The position numbers and the translations under genes are program-made. Of a stretch of 34,700 nt of DNA, positions 17,238 to 25,491 are shown one piece after another. Numbering within the stretch: the first letter of the stretch is position 1; each line of letters opens with the position of its first letter. Source of the stretch: Chitinophagaceae bacterium (lineage in GTDB: Bacteria > Bacteroidota > Bacteroidia > Chitinophagales > Chitinophagaceae); assembly GCA_025934485.1 (NCBI GenBank), contig JAICXX010000045.1, forward strand, positions 1-34,700. Direction: 5' to 3'. A model generated the notes under the pieces. It worked only from the letters and a program-made list of their open reading frames with translations. It searched no databases and was not told the DNA's origin.

Positions 17238-19253
17238 ATGCTCCGAGACATGTCCTTATTAAAAGCTGCAGGCCACCTGTTCCTGGCAATGTTGTTTTTT
17301 GGCCTGGAACCTGTCGCAAGCCACCCACTTTCCCCACCCTTGCTCACCGGGCAACCGGTTGCGCTTGCGCCATATTTCAGCATTTTTCAGGACTCGACCG
17401 GTCTGCTTCCGGCGGACGATCTATACCGCCGCCCCTCTGCCTTTGTTCCACTCGCGGTAGCCGCCAAAGGCAACCCGCTGGGTTATTATTGGCTGCGCAC
17501 CAGCTTCTATACGGACACCGCCATGAATCCCGGGCAGGTGCTTACCTTCGACAACCTTACTTACGTCGATGTCTATCTCTATTCGGACAGCGGTCTTGTC
17601 GTGCATAAGGTGGCTGGCGCCTTTCGGGCCCGTAGCGAGCTGGACCCCGACGATGGCCGTTTTCATACGATGCTGCCACTGGCGCCCGGCCGAAGCTATA
17701 CGCTTTTGCTTCAGGTCCATCACACCAAACATTTTCAACCCATCTACGATTTCGCACTCCAATCCCGGCGAGCGTTTTACAAAAACGACCACCTCCGGTT
17801 GTTCTCCGATGCAGCGCTCATGGGAGCGGTGATCCTTTTCTTCATATATACCTTCGTATCCTGGATCGTCAGCCGCTTTCGTCCTTATGGCTGGCTGCTT
17901 CTGTTCATCAGCGGCATCGGGCTCTACGTGCTCGGAGCCAAAGGCTACTGGATCGAATGGTTTGTCCCGGAAGACCCTGCTGCGGGCTGGCTCCTGAATG
18001 TCCATTTTCTCCATGCCGGCTTACTGGGGATGTATTTCCTTGTCGTGGATTTCTGGCGGTTAAAAACGGATTTTCCCCGCTTCTATCGCTGGTGCCGTTG
18101 GCTCCCCGTGCTCATCGCCGTCACCTCGCTCTTCAATTTTTTCACCGATTATTTCACCGGCGATTACCGGCTTACGAACCTGATCCACTATGTCGAGAAT
18201 CCGGTGGTCCTGGTTTTTATCATAGGAGCGATCTATAGTTGCTGGTCGCGTCTTAGCCTTGCCCAACGCTATCTGGGGTATGGTATCATGCTATGCGGTG
18301 CGACCGGCTTATTCGTGGCCGCTAATGCCCTGCTGCATCATGAGCGGGCTCTGACGAGTACTGGATTCGTCGCGGACTGCCTGATCCTCACCGTGGTTCT
18401 CCTGTTTTCCACGGGTCTCAAAGAAGAAATGCGCCTTCACGAAGTCGCCAAATTAGCGGCGCTGGAACAACTCAACCAGCTCCAACAACATCAGAACAGC
18501 ATTCTCGAGAAAAAGGTAGCGGAACGGACCGAGGAGCTCGGCATCTCCAACCGCCGGCTCCAAAAACAAAAACAGCTGCTGGCAGATCGGAATACCAAGA
18601 TCGAGACGCTCATCAATGAGCTCAACCACCGGGTAAAGAACAATCTCCAATTGCTCTATAGTCTGCTTAGCCTGCAGCTACCCATGGTCCGCGATGGCGC
18701 CGCGCGCGACATGCTCAAAGGCAATATCGGCAAGATCAGAGCGATGATGCTCGTCAACCAAAAACTCTTTAACTTCGAGCAAGGCCGCGGTGTAGGCCTT
18801 TGCGAGTTCATCGCCGAACTGGCGGCCCATCTGCAAAAGATCTACGACACGCGCGAACAGACCCGCATCATCCAGGATATTCCCGGTGATCTCCGGCTTG
18901 GCGACAAACATACCTTGTCCTTTGGCCTCATCCTATCCGAACTGTTCACCAATACTTTTAAGCATGCCTTTAAAGACCATCCCGATCCCTGTATCCGGGT
19001 CCAGGCTGTCACGATCAACGACCAGGCCCTGCAATTTATCTACTCGGATAACGGCATAGGGATTGCTACCAAGGACCACGGGGAACGGTTTACGATGGGC
19101 ATCCCGCTGATCCGGGATCTCACCCGGCAGATGAACGGACAAATGTCTGTAACTACCGACAACGGATTAAGCTATTGTTTTACAATACCTTTTAAACAAG
19201 AAACTTCACCAATACTACGCTACGACGCACATGGTAAGGACACTGATTATTGA
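17238..19253 (+). CDS. 7TMR-DISM sensor histidine kinase (HisKA_2 type)
   Basis: 671 residues. A signal peptide (~1-29) precedes a 7TMR-DISMED2 periplasmic sensor (~35-185) and seven hydrophobic helices (~195-400, 7TMR-DISM). A coiled coil (~405-455, KKVAERTEELGISNRRLQKQ) leads to the kinase core. The phosphoacceptor is His464 in ELNHRVKNNLQLL, a HisKA_2/HWE-like box. The ATPase domain shows the N box (LILSELFTNTFKHAF) and G1 box (YSDNGIGI). DISMED2 sensors often bind carbohydrates, but the ligand here is unknown. Its 3' end overlaps the response regulator by 23 bp, so the two form a pair. Met5 is a possible alternative start. Confidence 0.93.
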   Translation: MLRDMSLLKAAGHLFLAMLFFGLEPVASHPLSPPLLTGQPVALAPYFSIFQDSTGLLPADDLYRRPSAFVPLAVAAKGNPLGYYWLRTSFYTDTAMNPGQVLTFDNLTYVDVYLYSDSGLVVHKVAGAFRARSELDPDDGRFHTMLPLAPGRSYTLLLQVHHTKHFQPIYDFALQSRRAFYKNDHLRLFSDAALMGAVILFFIYTFVSWIVSRFRPYGWLLLFISGIGLYVLGAKGYWIEWFVPEDPAAGWLLNVHFLHAGLLGMYFLVVDFWRLKTDFPRFYRWCRWLPVLIAVTSLFNFFTDYFTGDYRLTNLIHYVENPVVLVFIIGAIYSCWSRLSLAQRYLGYGIMLCGATGLFVAANALLHHERALTSTGFVADCLILTVVLLFSTGLKEEMRLHEVAKLAALEQLNQLQQHQNSILEKKVAERTEELGISNRRLQKQKQLLADRNTKIETLINELNHRVKNNLQLLYSLLSLQLPMVRDGAARDMLKGNIGKIRAMMLVNQKLFNFEQGRGVGLCEFIAELAAHLQKIYDTREQTRIIQDIPGDLRLGDKHTLSFGLILSELFTNTFKHAFKDHPDPCIRVQAVTINDQALQFIYSDNGIGIATKDHGERFTMGIPLIRDLTRQMNGQMSVTTDNGLSYCFTIPFKQETSPILRYDAHGKDTDY

Positions 19254-19836
19254 AGATGAGATCATCATCGGCCGATTTATTGAAAAGCTGCTGAATACCC
19301 ATTTCGAATGCGATACAAGGGTCGCCGTCTCGGCCGGCGAAGCACACAATGCCATGGCAGACTTCCTGCCGCATCTCCTGCTCTGCGACATCCAGCTTGA
19401 GGAGGAGCTTTCGGGCATCGGTCTCATCACTGAACTACGCCGCCGTTTTGCCTTCGAGGTCATCTATATCACCTCATACCAGCATCGAAGCATCATCGAA
19501 CAGGCGGCGGCCACTCTCCCTGCCAATTACATCATCAAACCTATCGATGAGACACAGCTGCTGGCCGGCGTTCAGCTCGTGATGAGCCGGCTGCAGACCG
19601 ACGACCAGGCCGGCAAAGCCTATCTCCGGTCGAATGCGATCTTTACGGATATCGAACTCCGCATCCTCCGGTTGATCCGTGAGAAAAAGACGACCATCGA
19701 TATCGCCGAGACCCTGCATCTCAGTCGCTATACCATCAAGAACCACCGCCATACGATCTGCCGCAAGCTCCAGCTCGAGGACGAAAACAATGCCCTTCTG
19801 AAATGGGTCGTCCAGAATGGAAACATGCTGAAATAA
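19231..19836 (+). CDS. LuxR/NarL-type response regulator
   Basis: 201 residues. The receiver domain (1-~120) has the acidic pair Glu8/Asp9, phospho-acceptor Asp53 in LLLCDIQLEEE, a switch Thr in VIYITSY and the conserved Lys in YIIKPID. The C-terminal LuxR helix-turn-helix (~140-195) reads FTDIELRILRLIREKKTTI then IAETLHLSRYTIKNHRHTIC. The start codon lies inside the kinase gene (23-bp overlap), indicating coupled translation and a dedicated pair. Targets unknown; the neighbouring lipoprotein gene with palindromic upstream sites is one candidate, purely by position. Confidence 0.94.
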   Translation: MVRTLIIEDEIIIGRFIEKLLNTHFECDTRVAVSAGEAHNAMADFLPHLLLCDIQLEEELSGIGLITELRRRFAFEVIYITSYQHRSIIEQAAATLPANYIIKPIDETQLLAGVQLVMSRLQTDDQAGKAYLRSNAIFTDIELRILRLIREKKTTIDIAETLHLSRYTIKNHRHTICRKLQLEDENNALLKWVVQNGNMLK

Positions 19837-19869
19837 GGAAGCCGGGTGCGCCCAGTGCACGGCCGGCCG

Positions 19870-20211
19870 TCAACGTGGCTGCTTCACCATGTTGGGGTTG
19901 TCCCGGATATCGACCTCAACCACCGAACTGATCAACCGGATATCATCGGCGATTTCCTGCAAAAATCCGATGTCGTTGTCGGCCTTGTAATAGGCAGCCT
20001 CGATCATCAAGCTGCTGCCGCCCTCATCGACTTTGACATCCCTGGCATGCCCACGCTTCAGCAACAAGAGGACCTCATTCCGGGTGGTTGCCCCGGGAAC
20101 ACAGTCGATGTGCATCAGATAGGAATCGTTCATGTTTTCGCTGGCCTGTCTCGGGACCTCGCAGGCCGCCAGGAACAAAAAAGAGAGAAGGGGAAAGAAC
20201 AGTTTTTTCAT
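19870..20211 (-). CDS. Small lipoprotein of unknown function
   Basis: 113 residues. The N-terminus MKKLFFPLLSFLFLAAC is a clear lipoprotein signal with lipobox LAAC (Cys17). The mature part (~95 residues) alternates predicted strands and helices (YLMHIDCVPGATTRNEVLLLL, then SSLMIEAAYYKAD, then VVEVDIRDN), compatible with a small ferredoxin-like alpha/beta fold, but I do not recognise a family. It is convergent with the response regulator gene (33-bp gap) and has an unusually palindrome-rich upstream region, which suggests tight regulation. Confidence 0.75.
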   Translation of the reverse strand: MKKLFFPLLSFLFLAACEVPRQASENMNDSYLMHIDCVPGATTRNEVLLLLKRGHARDVKVDEGGSSLMIEAAYYKADNDIGFLQEIADDIRLISSVVEVDIRDNPNMVKQPR

Positions 20212-20226
20212 ACGCGTGGTTTTGAT

Positions 20227-20249
20227 GTTGACAGATACTATCGGTCAAC
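20227..20249. promoter_or_regulatory. Inverted repeat GTTGAC-N11-GTCAAC upstream of lipoprotein gene
   Basis: Perfect 6-bp arms separated by 11 bp, 16-38 bp before the lipoprotein ATG at 20211, where a repressor or activator would meet the promoter. No T-tract, so more likely an operator than a terminator. Confidence 0.45.
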
Positions 20250-20307
20250 CCACTACGATGCCAAAATCGCCCGTGTTGGCTATCAGGACTTTAAACGATT
20301 ACCATCT

Positions 20308-20342
20308 ACGAAGATGTTCGTTTTTAGTACGAAAGTGTTCGT
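20308..20342. promoter_or_regulatory. Two identical palindromes ACGAA-N4-TTCGT, 21 bp apart
   Basis: ACGAA-N4-TTCGT occurs at 20308-20321 and again at 20329-20342. The offset is exactly 21 bp, two helical turns, and the spacer bases differ (GATG and AGTG), so the arms rather than the whole segment are conserved. They lie 97-131 bp upstream of the lipoprotein start and downstream of the PQQ dehydrogenase stop. This is the pattern expected for two protein dimers bound on one DNA face. Confidence 0.5.
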
Positions 20343-20392
20343 AAATGAACGGTCGTGCAATAGATATAGGCCCGCGGCGGCGTCCTGCGGAC

Positions 20393-22639
20393 TCACGGTA
20401 ACGTGAACGCCACATACGAATCGCCCGACTTTTTATGAAGCTTTCCGCCACCACAGGCGATCACCACATATTGTTTCCCGGCGACCGCGTAAACGCTCGG
20501 CGTGGCAAAACCCGCCACCGGCAGATCGCCCTCCCACAGCAGCTGCCCCGTACGTTTGTTATAGGCCCGGATCTTTGCGTCGCTGGTAGCGGCGATGAAC
20601 AGCACGCCGCCCGCCGTGACCACCGGACCGCCATAGTTCTCGGTGCCCGTATGGATACCCCTGGCCTTGAACTCGGGATAGTCGCCCAGCGTATCTTTCC
20701 ACACGATGGTCCCCTTGTCGAGGTCGATCGCCGTCAGCGTCCCCCAGGGGGGCGCCACGGCAGGATAGCCTTCTTTGGTCAGGAATTTATTGTAGCCGGT
20801 GGCGTCATAAGGCAGGTGGAAATAGGGATCGTCGGCCGTTTTGCCACTATCCAGAAACAGCGCCGATCTTTTCCGTTTTTCATCCAGCAGATACGCTGCT
20901 AAAGCCCCTTTCTCCGCCTCGCTGAGCTGCTTGAACGCCGGCATCATCCGACGGCCCGAATTGATCAGCGTGAGAAATTGAGCTTCATTGTATTTCTTGC
21001 CAATACCTACCAGACTCGGAAAATTTCCTCCCCCTTTGTGATCCTTTCCGTGACAAACCACACAATTCACTTCATACAAAGCCTCCCCGGCTGTGCCGAC
21101 ATCCGTGACCTTTGCAGCGTTGGCCATCCCGCCGGACCGCCGGCGCCCCTCCGTCTTGGGCGCTTGTCCGGCTTCGGCAATGGCCGCCTCGTTCGTCTTC
21201 GCATCGATCATGGTAAGCACCCACGGCATCTCATTGGCATTGACATACAACAGCCCCGTCTCCGGATCATAAGCCGGTCCACCCCACTCCCCGCCGCCGT
21301 CGAACCCCGGAAAGATCACCGTACCCGCCCTCGTCGGAGGAATGAACAGCCGGCCCGTATGATACCCAGCCAGCCTCCGCCGGATGTCCCGGTAAGAAGA
21401 ATCCGGCACGAGGGTATCGAGATCTTTTTCGGTTAGTGATTGCCGTGCATACACGGGCATGCCCGTCGGGAATGGCTGGGTCGGCGAGAGCTTTTCACCG
21501 GGCAGCGCGCTGTCCTGTGGCACCGGCCGCTCTTCGACCGGATAGATCGGTTTTCCCGTCGCCCGGTCCAGCAAGAAGATAAAACCCGTCTTCGTTGTTT
21601 GTACCACCGCGGGTATCGTCTTGCCGTCTTTGTGGATGTTCACCGGGATCGGCGCCGTGGGCGGATCACGGTCCCAGAGATCGTGATGCACCGTCTGAAA
21701 ATGCCAGAGGCGTTTGCCCGTGGCCGCATCGAGCGCCAGCACACAGTTGGCAAAAAGATCATCGCCAAGACGTCTGCCGCCGTAGAAATCATAGGAAGCC
21801 GAACCCACCGGCGCAAACAGGATACCCTTCTCTTCGTCGAGACTAAAACCCGCCCAACTATTGGCGCCGCCCAGATGTTGATATGCTGCTGTATCGTCCC
21901 AGCTCGTATAGCCTTCTTCGCCGGGATACGGTATCGTGTGAAAGATCCAGCGCAGCTTACCGGTGTGCACATCGTAGGCCCGGATATGTCCCGGTGCGGC
22001 GGCTGCGCCCTCGTCCACCCGGTCCCCGATAATGATCAGGTCTTTATAGATCATTCCGGGGGTAGTGCCCGCGACATAGAGATTGTGGACATCGCGGCCC
22101 AGATCATGATGCAGATCGATCCGCCCGCTGTCCCCCCAACTGGCCACAGGCTTGCCCGTTTGTGCATCGATGCAATACAGCCAGGGGCCCGCGGAATAAA
22201 AAAGCCGCTGGTCGCTGTCATCGGCGCCATGATAGTATGCTACCCCCCGGCACGCATTGATGGCGAGTTTCACCGTATCGCCATTCACGCTCCGCGCGGG
22301 ATCAAAAACCCATTGCGGCTTGCCCGTAGCCGCCTCCAGCGCAAACAGTTTCAAATGCGGCGAAACGCCATATAACACCCCACCGGTCTCCAACGCGTTG
22401 ACCTGGATCTGGCTCATGCTATCCCCGTCACCGGTGTGATACTCCCAGGCCTTCTGTAACTTGCCGGCATTGCCGGTATCGATCTGCGTCAAAGCGGAAT
22501 AGTGGATATTGGCGGAACTGCCCCCATATGCCGGCCACGAATCCCGACGGTGTTCATCGCCACCGGTACGGCCACAGCCCGCCAATAATATGCTGAAAGA
22601 AGAAAGGAACGCCCAGGCAAAAGACAATCGGGGATGCAT
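20393..22639 (-). CDS. PQQ-dependent dehydrogenase lipoprotein with inserted cytochrome c
   Basis: 748 residues from the ATG at 22639, chosen because it begins a lipoprotein signal (lipobox LAGC); the open frame extends 72 codons further but into the SDR gene, in another frame. The body is an eight-bladed PQQ propeller (DSWPAYGGSSANIHYSALTQID, DVHTGKLRWIFHT, GPVVTAGGVLFIA). A cytochrome c domain is inserted late, with heme motif CVVCH (526-530) and a Met ligand candidate in RRMMPAF. Such quinoproteins oxidise sugars or alcohols in the periplasm and pass electrons to the respiratory chain. No PQQ biosynthesis gene is nearby, so PQQ may be imported. The SDR gene ends 52 bp upstream, probably in the same transcript. 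Confidence 0.93.
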   Translation of the reverse strand: MHPRLSFAWAFLSSFSILLAGCGRTGGDEHRRDSWPAYGGSSANIHYSALTQIDTGNAGKLQKAWEYHTGDGDSMSQIQVNALETGGVLYGVSPHLKLFALEAATGKPQWVFDPARSVNGDTVKLAINACRGVAYYHGADDSDQRLFYSAGPWLYCIDAQTGKPVASWGDSGRIDLHHDLGRDVHNLYVAGTTPGMIYKDLIIIGDRVDEGAAAAPGHIRAYDVHTGKLRWIFHTIPYPGEEGYTSWDDTAAYQHLGGANSWAGFSLDEEKGILFAPVGSASYDFYGGRRLGDDLFANCVLALDAATGKRLWHFQTVHHDLWDRDPPTAPIPVNIHKDGKTIPAVVQTTKTGFIFLLDRATGKPIYPVEERPVPQDSALPGEKLSPTQPFPTGMPVYARQSLTEKDLDTLVPDSSYRDIRRRLAGYHTGRLFIPPTRAGTVIFPGFDGGGEWGGPAYDPETGLLYVNANEMPWVLTMIDAKTNEAAIAEAGQAPKTEGRRRSGGMANAAKVTDVGTAGEALYEVNCVVCHGKDHKGGGNFPSLVGIGKKYNEAQFLTLINSGRRMMPAFKQLSEAEKGALAAYLLDEKRKRSALFLDSGKTADDPYFHLPYDATGYNKFLTKEGYPAVAPPWGTLTAIDLDKGTIVWKDTLGDYPEFKARGIHTGTENYGGPVVTAGGVLFIAATSDAKIRAYNKRTGQLLWEGDLPVAGFATPSVYAVAGKQYVVIACGGGKLHKKSGDSYVAFTLP

Positions 22640-22691
22640 AATGGCTTTTGCATGAATATACACAAATTTCTGCGGGCCGCGCCTCTGCGGC

Positions 22692-23396
22692 TTAGGCCAT
22701 CCCGCCATCGATCCCGAGGATCTTCCCGGTAATATATCCATTGCCCGCCAGGAACACAATCGCATCGGCGACCTCTTCCGGCCGTCCCGCCCGCGCCACG
22801 GGAAGGCCCGCCGTATATTGCGCAAAGGCAGCCTGCCGGTCCTCCGTGGGTACAAAATCCCACCACGGCGTATCGATCACCCCGGGACTAACGGCATTGA
22901 AGCGGATCGTCCGCAGCTCCCGCGCCCAGATGGGCACCATGAGCTCCAGCGCACCGTTGACAGCCGCCAACCCCGATACACCCGGCAGCTTCGCCACCGC
23001 CGAGATCGCCGTGATCAGCGTCACGCTGCCGCCCGTTTGTAAATAAGGTAACGCACTCTGCACCGTTTCGAGCTGCGACCAGAACTTTTCCTCGAAACCT
23101 TCCCGCAGCTCAGCCAGCGGCAATTTCGCAAATTCGCCCATTCCCTTGCCCCCGCTCACCGCGACCACCAGGTGATCAAAAGCCCCGTGTTTCGCAAAGA
23201 ATGCGTCGAGCGCTTTCCGATCCCTGCTATCCAGCGCTGCGGTCTTTAACCCGAGGTCCGCTGCAGCCCGGAGTTTTTCTGCATTCCGTCCTGTGACCGT
23301 CACGATTCCACCCTGTAGTTTAAATTTTCGTGCAGTCGCCAGCCCGATACCCGAAGTCCCGCCGGCCACTACGATCTTTTTGTCTTGCATTGTCAT
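22692..23396 (-). CDS. SDR-family protein lacking the YxxxK catalytic pair
   Basis: 234 residues. The Rossmann nucleotide-binding motif is intact (GGTSGIG, 12-18), as are the later RFNAVSPGVIDTPWW and GITGK-like end (GYITGKILGIDGG). At the active site, where Tyr and Lys are expected in PGxxxYxxxKGALE, this protein has Leu143 and Asn147. That fits the Lin1944-like SDR subgroup, known to lack the usual catalytic residues and of undetermined function. It may bind NAD(P) without classic dehydrogenase chemistry. It precedes the PQQ dehydrogenase on the same strand and follows an AraC regulator gene. Confidence 0.88.
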   Translation of the reverse strand: MTMQDKKIVVAGGTSGIGLATARKFKLQGGIVTVTGRNAEKLRAAADLGLKTAALDSRDRKALDAFFAKHGAFDHLVVAVSGGKGMGEFAKLPLAELREGFEEKFWSQLETVQSALPYLQTGGSVTLITAISAVAKLPGVSGLAAVNGALELMVPIWARELRTIRFNAVSPGVIDTPWWDFVPTEDRQAAFAQYTAGLPVARAGRPEEVADAIVFLAGNGYITGKILGIDGGMA

Positions 23397-23474
23397 AAAT
23401 CGAATTATTTACGACAAAGTTCCGCCGTGGTGGGCCTACTATTATTGACCCATTCCGGCTTTGTATAGACCGGA

Positions 23475-24410
23475 TCATGCGTGCCGGTTCCGCCACACGA
23501 GCGGCGTCTCCCCCGTCCCACCCTTGAAGAACCGGTTGAAGGATGCGGGGTCACTAAAATCGAGCTTATAGGCGATCTCGGCAATGGAGCTGTCCGTATA
23601 CCGCAATAGCGACTTCGCCTCCTGTACCAGCATCTCGCTGATGCTATCACTCGCCGTTTTCCCCGTGACCTCCTTAACGATCTTGTTGAGATGGTTGGGG
23701 CTCACCGCCAGCAACGCGGCATATTCGGCCACCGTACGAGTTGTAAGGAAATGCGTACCCACGAGCTTCTGGAACCGTCCCACCAGCGCAGGGCCCGCGG
23801 CCACCGGCGCGGGTTTGTCGAGCCCCTGTCGCAGATAGCTCCGCTTCGCCTCCAGCAACACCAAATACAGATAATGCTGCACCGCCTTGCCCCGCTCCGG
23901 CCGCTCCCCACGGACCTCCTCATCGATCCGCTGCACCAGCGCCACCACGCCCGTCAGCTCCTCTTCCGTCACCTGGAAAAGCGGCGTCCCCATGATGCTC
24001 AAAAAAGGAAACTCTTCCGGCAGCCGCGACCCAGGCAACAGCTCACCAAGGAAATGTTCCTTGAAAAGCATATAATAGCCCGACGCATCGGCGCTGATAT
24101 TGTTTTTTGAAAAGATTTGATCGGGAAAGGTAAAAGAAAGCGTCCGTGGTTGGTGCCGATAGTGCTCCAACCCGATCTGCATGTCCAGCTCGCCGCTCAC
24201 AGTGATGCTTACGCGATAAAATGCACTTCGCAAGGGTCCCACGGATCCTATCAACCCCTGGCTCGAATACAGTTCAAACCCATCGATGAACTTCGACCGT
24301 TCCAGCTGGTTACAACCAAAGTCCGTACTCCCGCCTGGCACCCGGTGTAAATGCCGGAAATCTCCCAGCTCATATCTCGGTATATCGGATTTCCTGGTTT
24401 TAGCAGCCAT
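23475..24410 (-). CDS. AraC-family transcriptional regulator
   Basis: 311 residues from the ATG at 24410 (MAAKTRKSDIPRYELGDF). The frame is open 28 codons further, but that part overlaps an S9 peptidase remnant on the other strand, so the downstream start is preferred. The N-terminal ~190 residues are a cupin-like sensor of the type common in Bacteroidota AraC proteins (PRTLSFTFPDQIFSKNN). The C-terminal helix-turn-helix pair includes VAEYAALLAVSPNHLNKIVKEVTGKTASD and IAEIAYKLDFSDPASFNRFFKGGTGETPLVWR. It lies 78 bp upstream of the SDR gene on the same strand and plausibly regulates the SDR/PQQ dehydrogenase pair. Confidence 0.92.
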   Translation of the reverse strand: MAAKTRKSDIPRYELGDFRHLHRVPGGSTDFGCNQLERSKFIDGFELYSSQGLIGSVGPLRSAFYRVSITVSGELDMQIGLEHYRHQPRTLSFTFPDQIFSKNNISADASGYYMLFKEHFLGELLPGSRLPEEFPFLSIMGTPLFQVTEEELTGVVALVQRIDEEVRGERPERGKAVQHYLYLVLLEAKRSYLRQGLDKPAPVAAGPALVGRFQKLVGTHFLTTRTVAEYAALLAVSPNHLNKIVKEVTGKTASDSISEMLVQEAKSLLRYTDSSIAEIAYKLDFSDPASFNRFFKGGTGETPLVWRNRHA

Positions 24411-24464
24411 AGCACGAATTTCCCTAAAAAATTTCGAAAAATTCGTAGGTTCAAGGAACAAATC

Positions 24465-24683
24465 AATATCACTACGCCGCTGATCATCTTCCATGGTGAG
24501 AGCGACCGCCGCACCGGGTTTGTCCAGGGTGAGATGCTGTTTCGAAGCCTAAAGGTCCTGAACGCACCGGTGGAATACGTACGCCACCCGGGAGCCACCC
24601 ACGATATCACCCGGAGTGGCGATAACCGGCAACGCATGGACCAGCTCCTGCGAACCTGGGAGTTTCTTCAACCGGTGGATTAA
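24465..24683 (+). pseudogene. 3' remnant of an S9 (prolyl oligopeptidase-type) peptidase gene
   Basis: Plus-strand codons from about 24465 read TTPLIIFHGESDRRTGFVQ, then a LFRSLKVLNAPVEYVRHPGATHD segment, ending ...LRTWEFLQPVD and a stop. This is the C-terminal end of the S9 alpha/beta-hydrolase domain: it contains the regions of the catalytic Asp (HGESD) and His (GATHD), but the Ser-containing part and the whole propeller are absent. Upstream, sequence similarity stops abruptly near 24460 and the AraC gene begins on the other strand. The frame has no proper start, so I treat it as a truncated gene left by a deletion or replacement. Confidence 0.8.
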
Positions 24684-24880
24684 AAATTAAATTCTTAGTC
24701 CCCCTCAATTCACTTATTATCAGTACCTTGCCAACCCACCCCCGCCATTCGCGTAGATGTGCCTTTATGCTCTAACTAAATGGCATACAATTCACTGCCA
24801 TCAAAAACGTTTATTATATAAGCTTAAAAGATTATTTTACCCGCTACGGTTACAAAACTTTACCTTGAATTGACTAATTA

Positions 24881-25483
24881 ATGAGAGCCCAGGAACAATA
24901 TACTGATGTAGAGCTGATTGCAGCTATCAGTGCCGGCAGGGAGCTGAATGAAGCCATTCGGTTCATCTACCGGCAATATTCCCAGGCTACCAGTTCTTTT
25001 ATCATGCAACACGGCGGAAGCGAGCAGGACGCCGACGACATCTTCCAGGAAACGGTCGTTGCCTTTATTGAAGTCGTTCAAAAGGGCAAATACCGTGGGG
25101 AGGCCAGCGTCAAAACCTTCCTGAACTCTATCGCCAGGAACTATTGGTTCAATGAGATCAAAAAGCGCGACCGGTCAGGTCTCCGCGACAAGCAATTCGA
25201 ATTGAGCCGCGATAAGAACGAAGCCGACGTCAGCCATTACATCAGCGAGATGGAACGCAAACGTCAACTACGCGAACTCGTGGATCAGCTCGGTGAATCC
25301 TGCCGGAAAGTGCTGCTTTTGTTCTACTATGAGAACCTCTCGATGAAAGAAATGGTCGAACACCTGCCCTATGACAACGAGCAGGTTGTCCGCAACAAGA
25401 AATACAAATGCCTCCAGGCACTTGCGGGTTTAATAAAAGATAATCCTGCAATCGCCCGGCAGATGCAGGAAATCCTAAAATAG
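24881..25483 (+). CDS. ECF-type RNA polymerase sigma factor
   Basis: 200 residues. Region 2 is seen at ~25-95 (AIRFIYRQYSQATSSFIMQ, then DADDIFQETVVAFIEVVQKG and KTFLNSIARNYWFNEIKKR), and region 4 at ~130-185 (LGESCRKVLLLFYYENLSMKE, followed by the recognition helix NEQVVRNKKYKCLQALAGL). It directs RNA polymerase to a small set of promoters. The membrane TPR protein starts 8 bp downstream, an arrangement typical of sigma/anti-sigma pairs. The ~200-bp AT-rich leader may contain its own promoter; TACCTTGA near 24862 is close to a -7 box. Confidence 0.94.
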   Translation: MRAQEQYTDVELIAAISAGRELNEAIRFIYRQYSQATSSFIMQHGGSEQDADDIFQETVVAFIEVVQKGKYRGEASVKTFLNSIARNYWFNEIKKRDRSGLRDKQFELSRDKNEADVSHYISEMERKRQLRELVDQLGESCRKVLLLFYYENLSMKEMVEHLPYDNEQVVRNKKYKCLQALAGLIKDNPAIARQMQEILK

Positions 25484-25491
25484 CCCATACC

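Noticed and set aside
22640..22855. 72-codon N-terminal extension of the PQQ dehydrogenase
   Set aside because: It overlaps the SDR gene in another frame and is Arg-rich; the internal Met at 22639 begins a proper lipoprotein signal.
24411..24494. 28-codon N-terminal extension of the AraC regulator at 23475
   Set aside because: It overlaps the S9 peptidase remnant on the other strand; Met at 24410 gives a normal start for the family.
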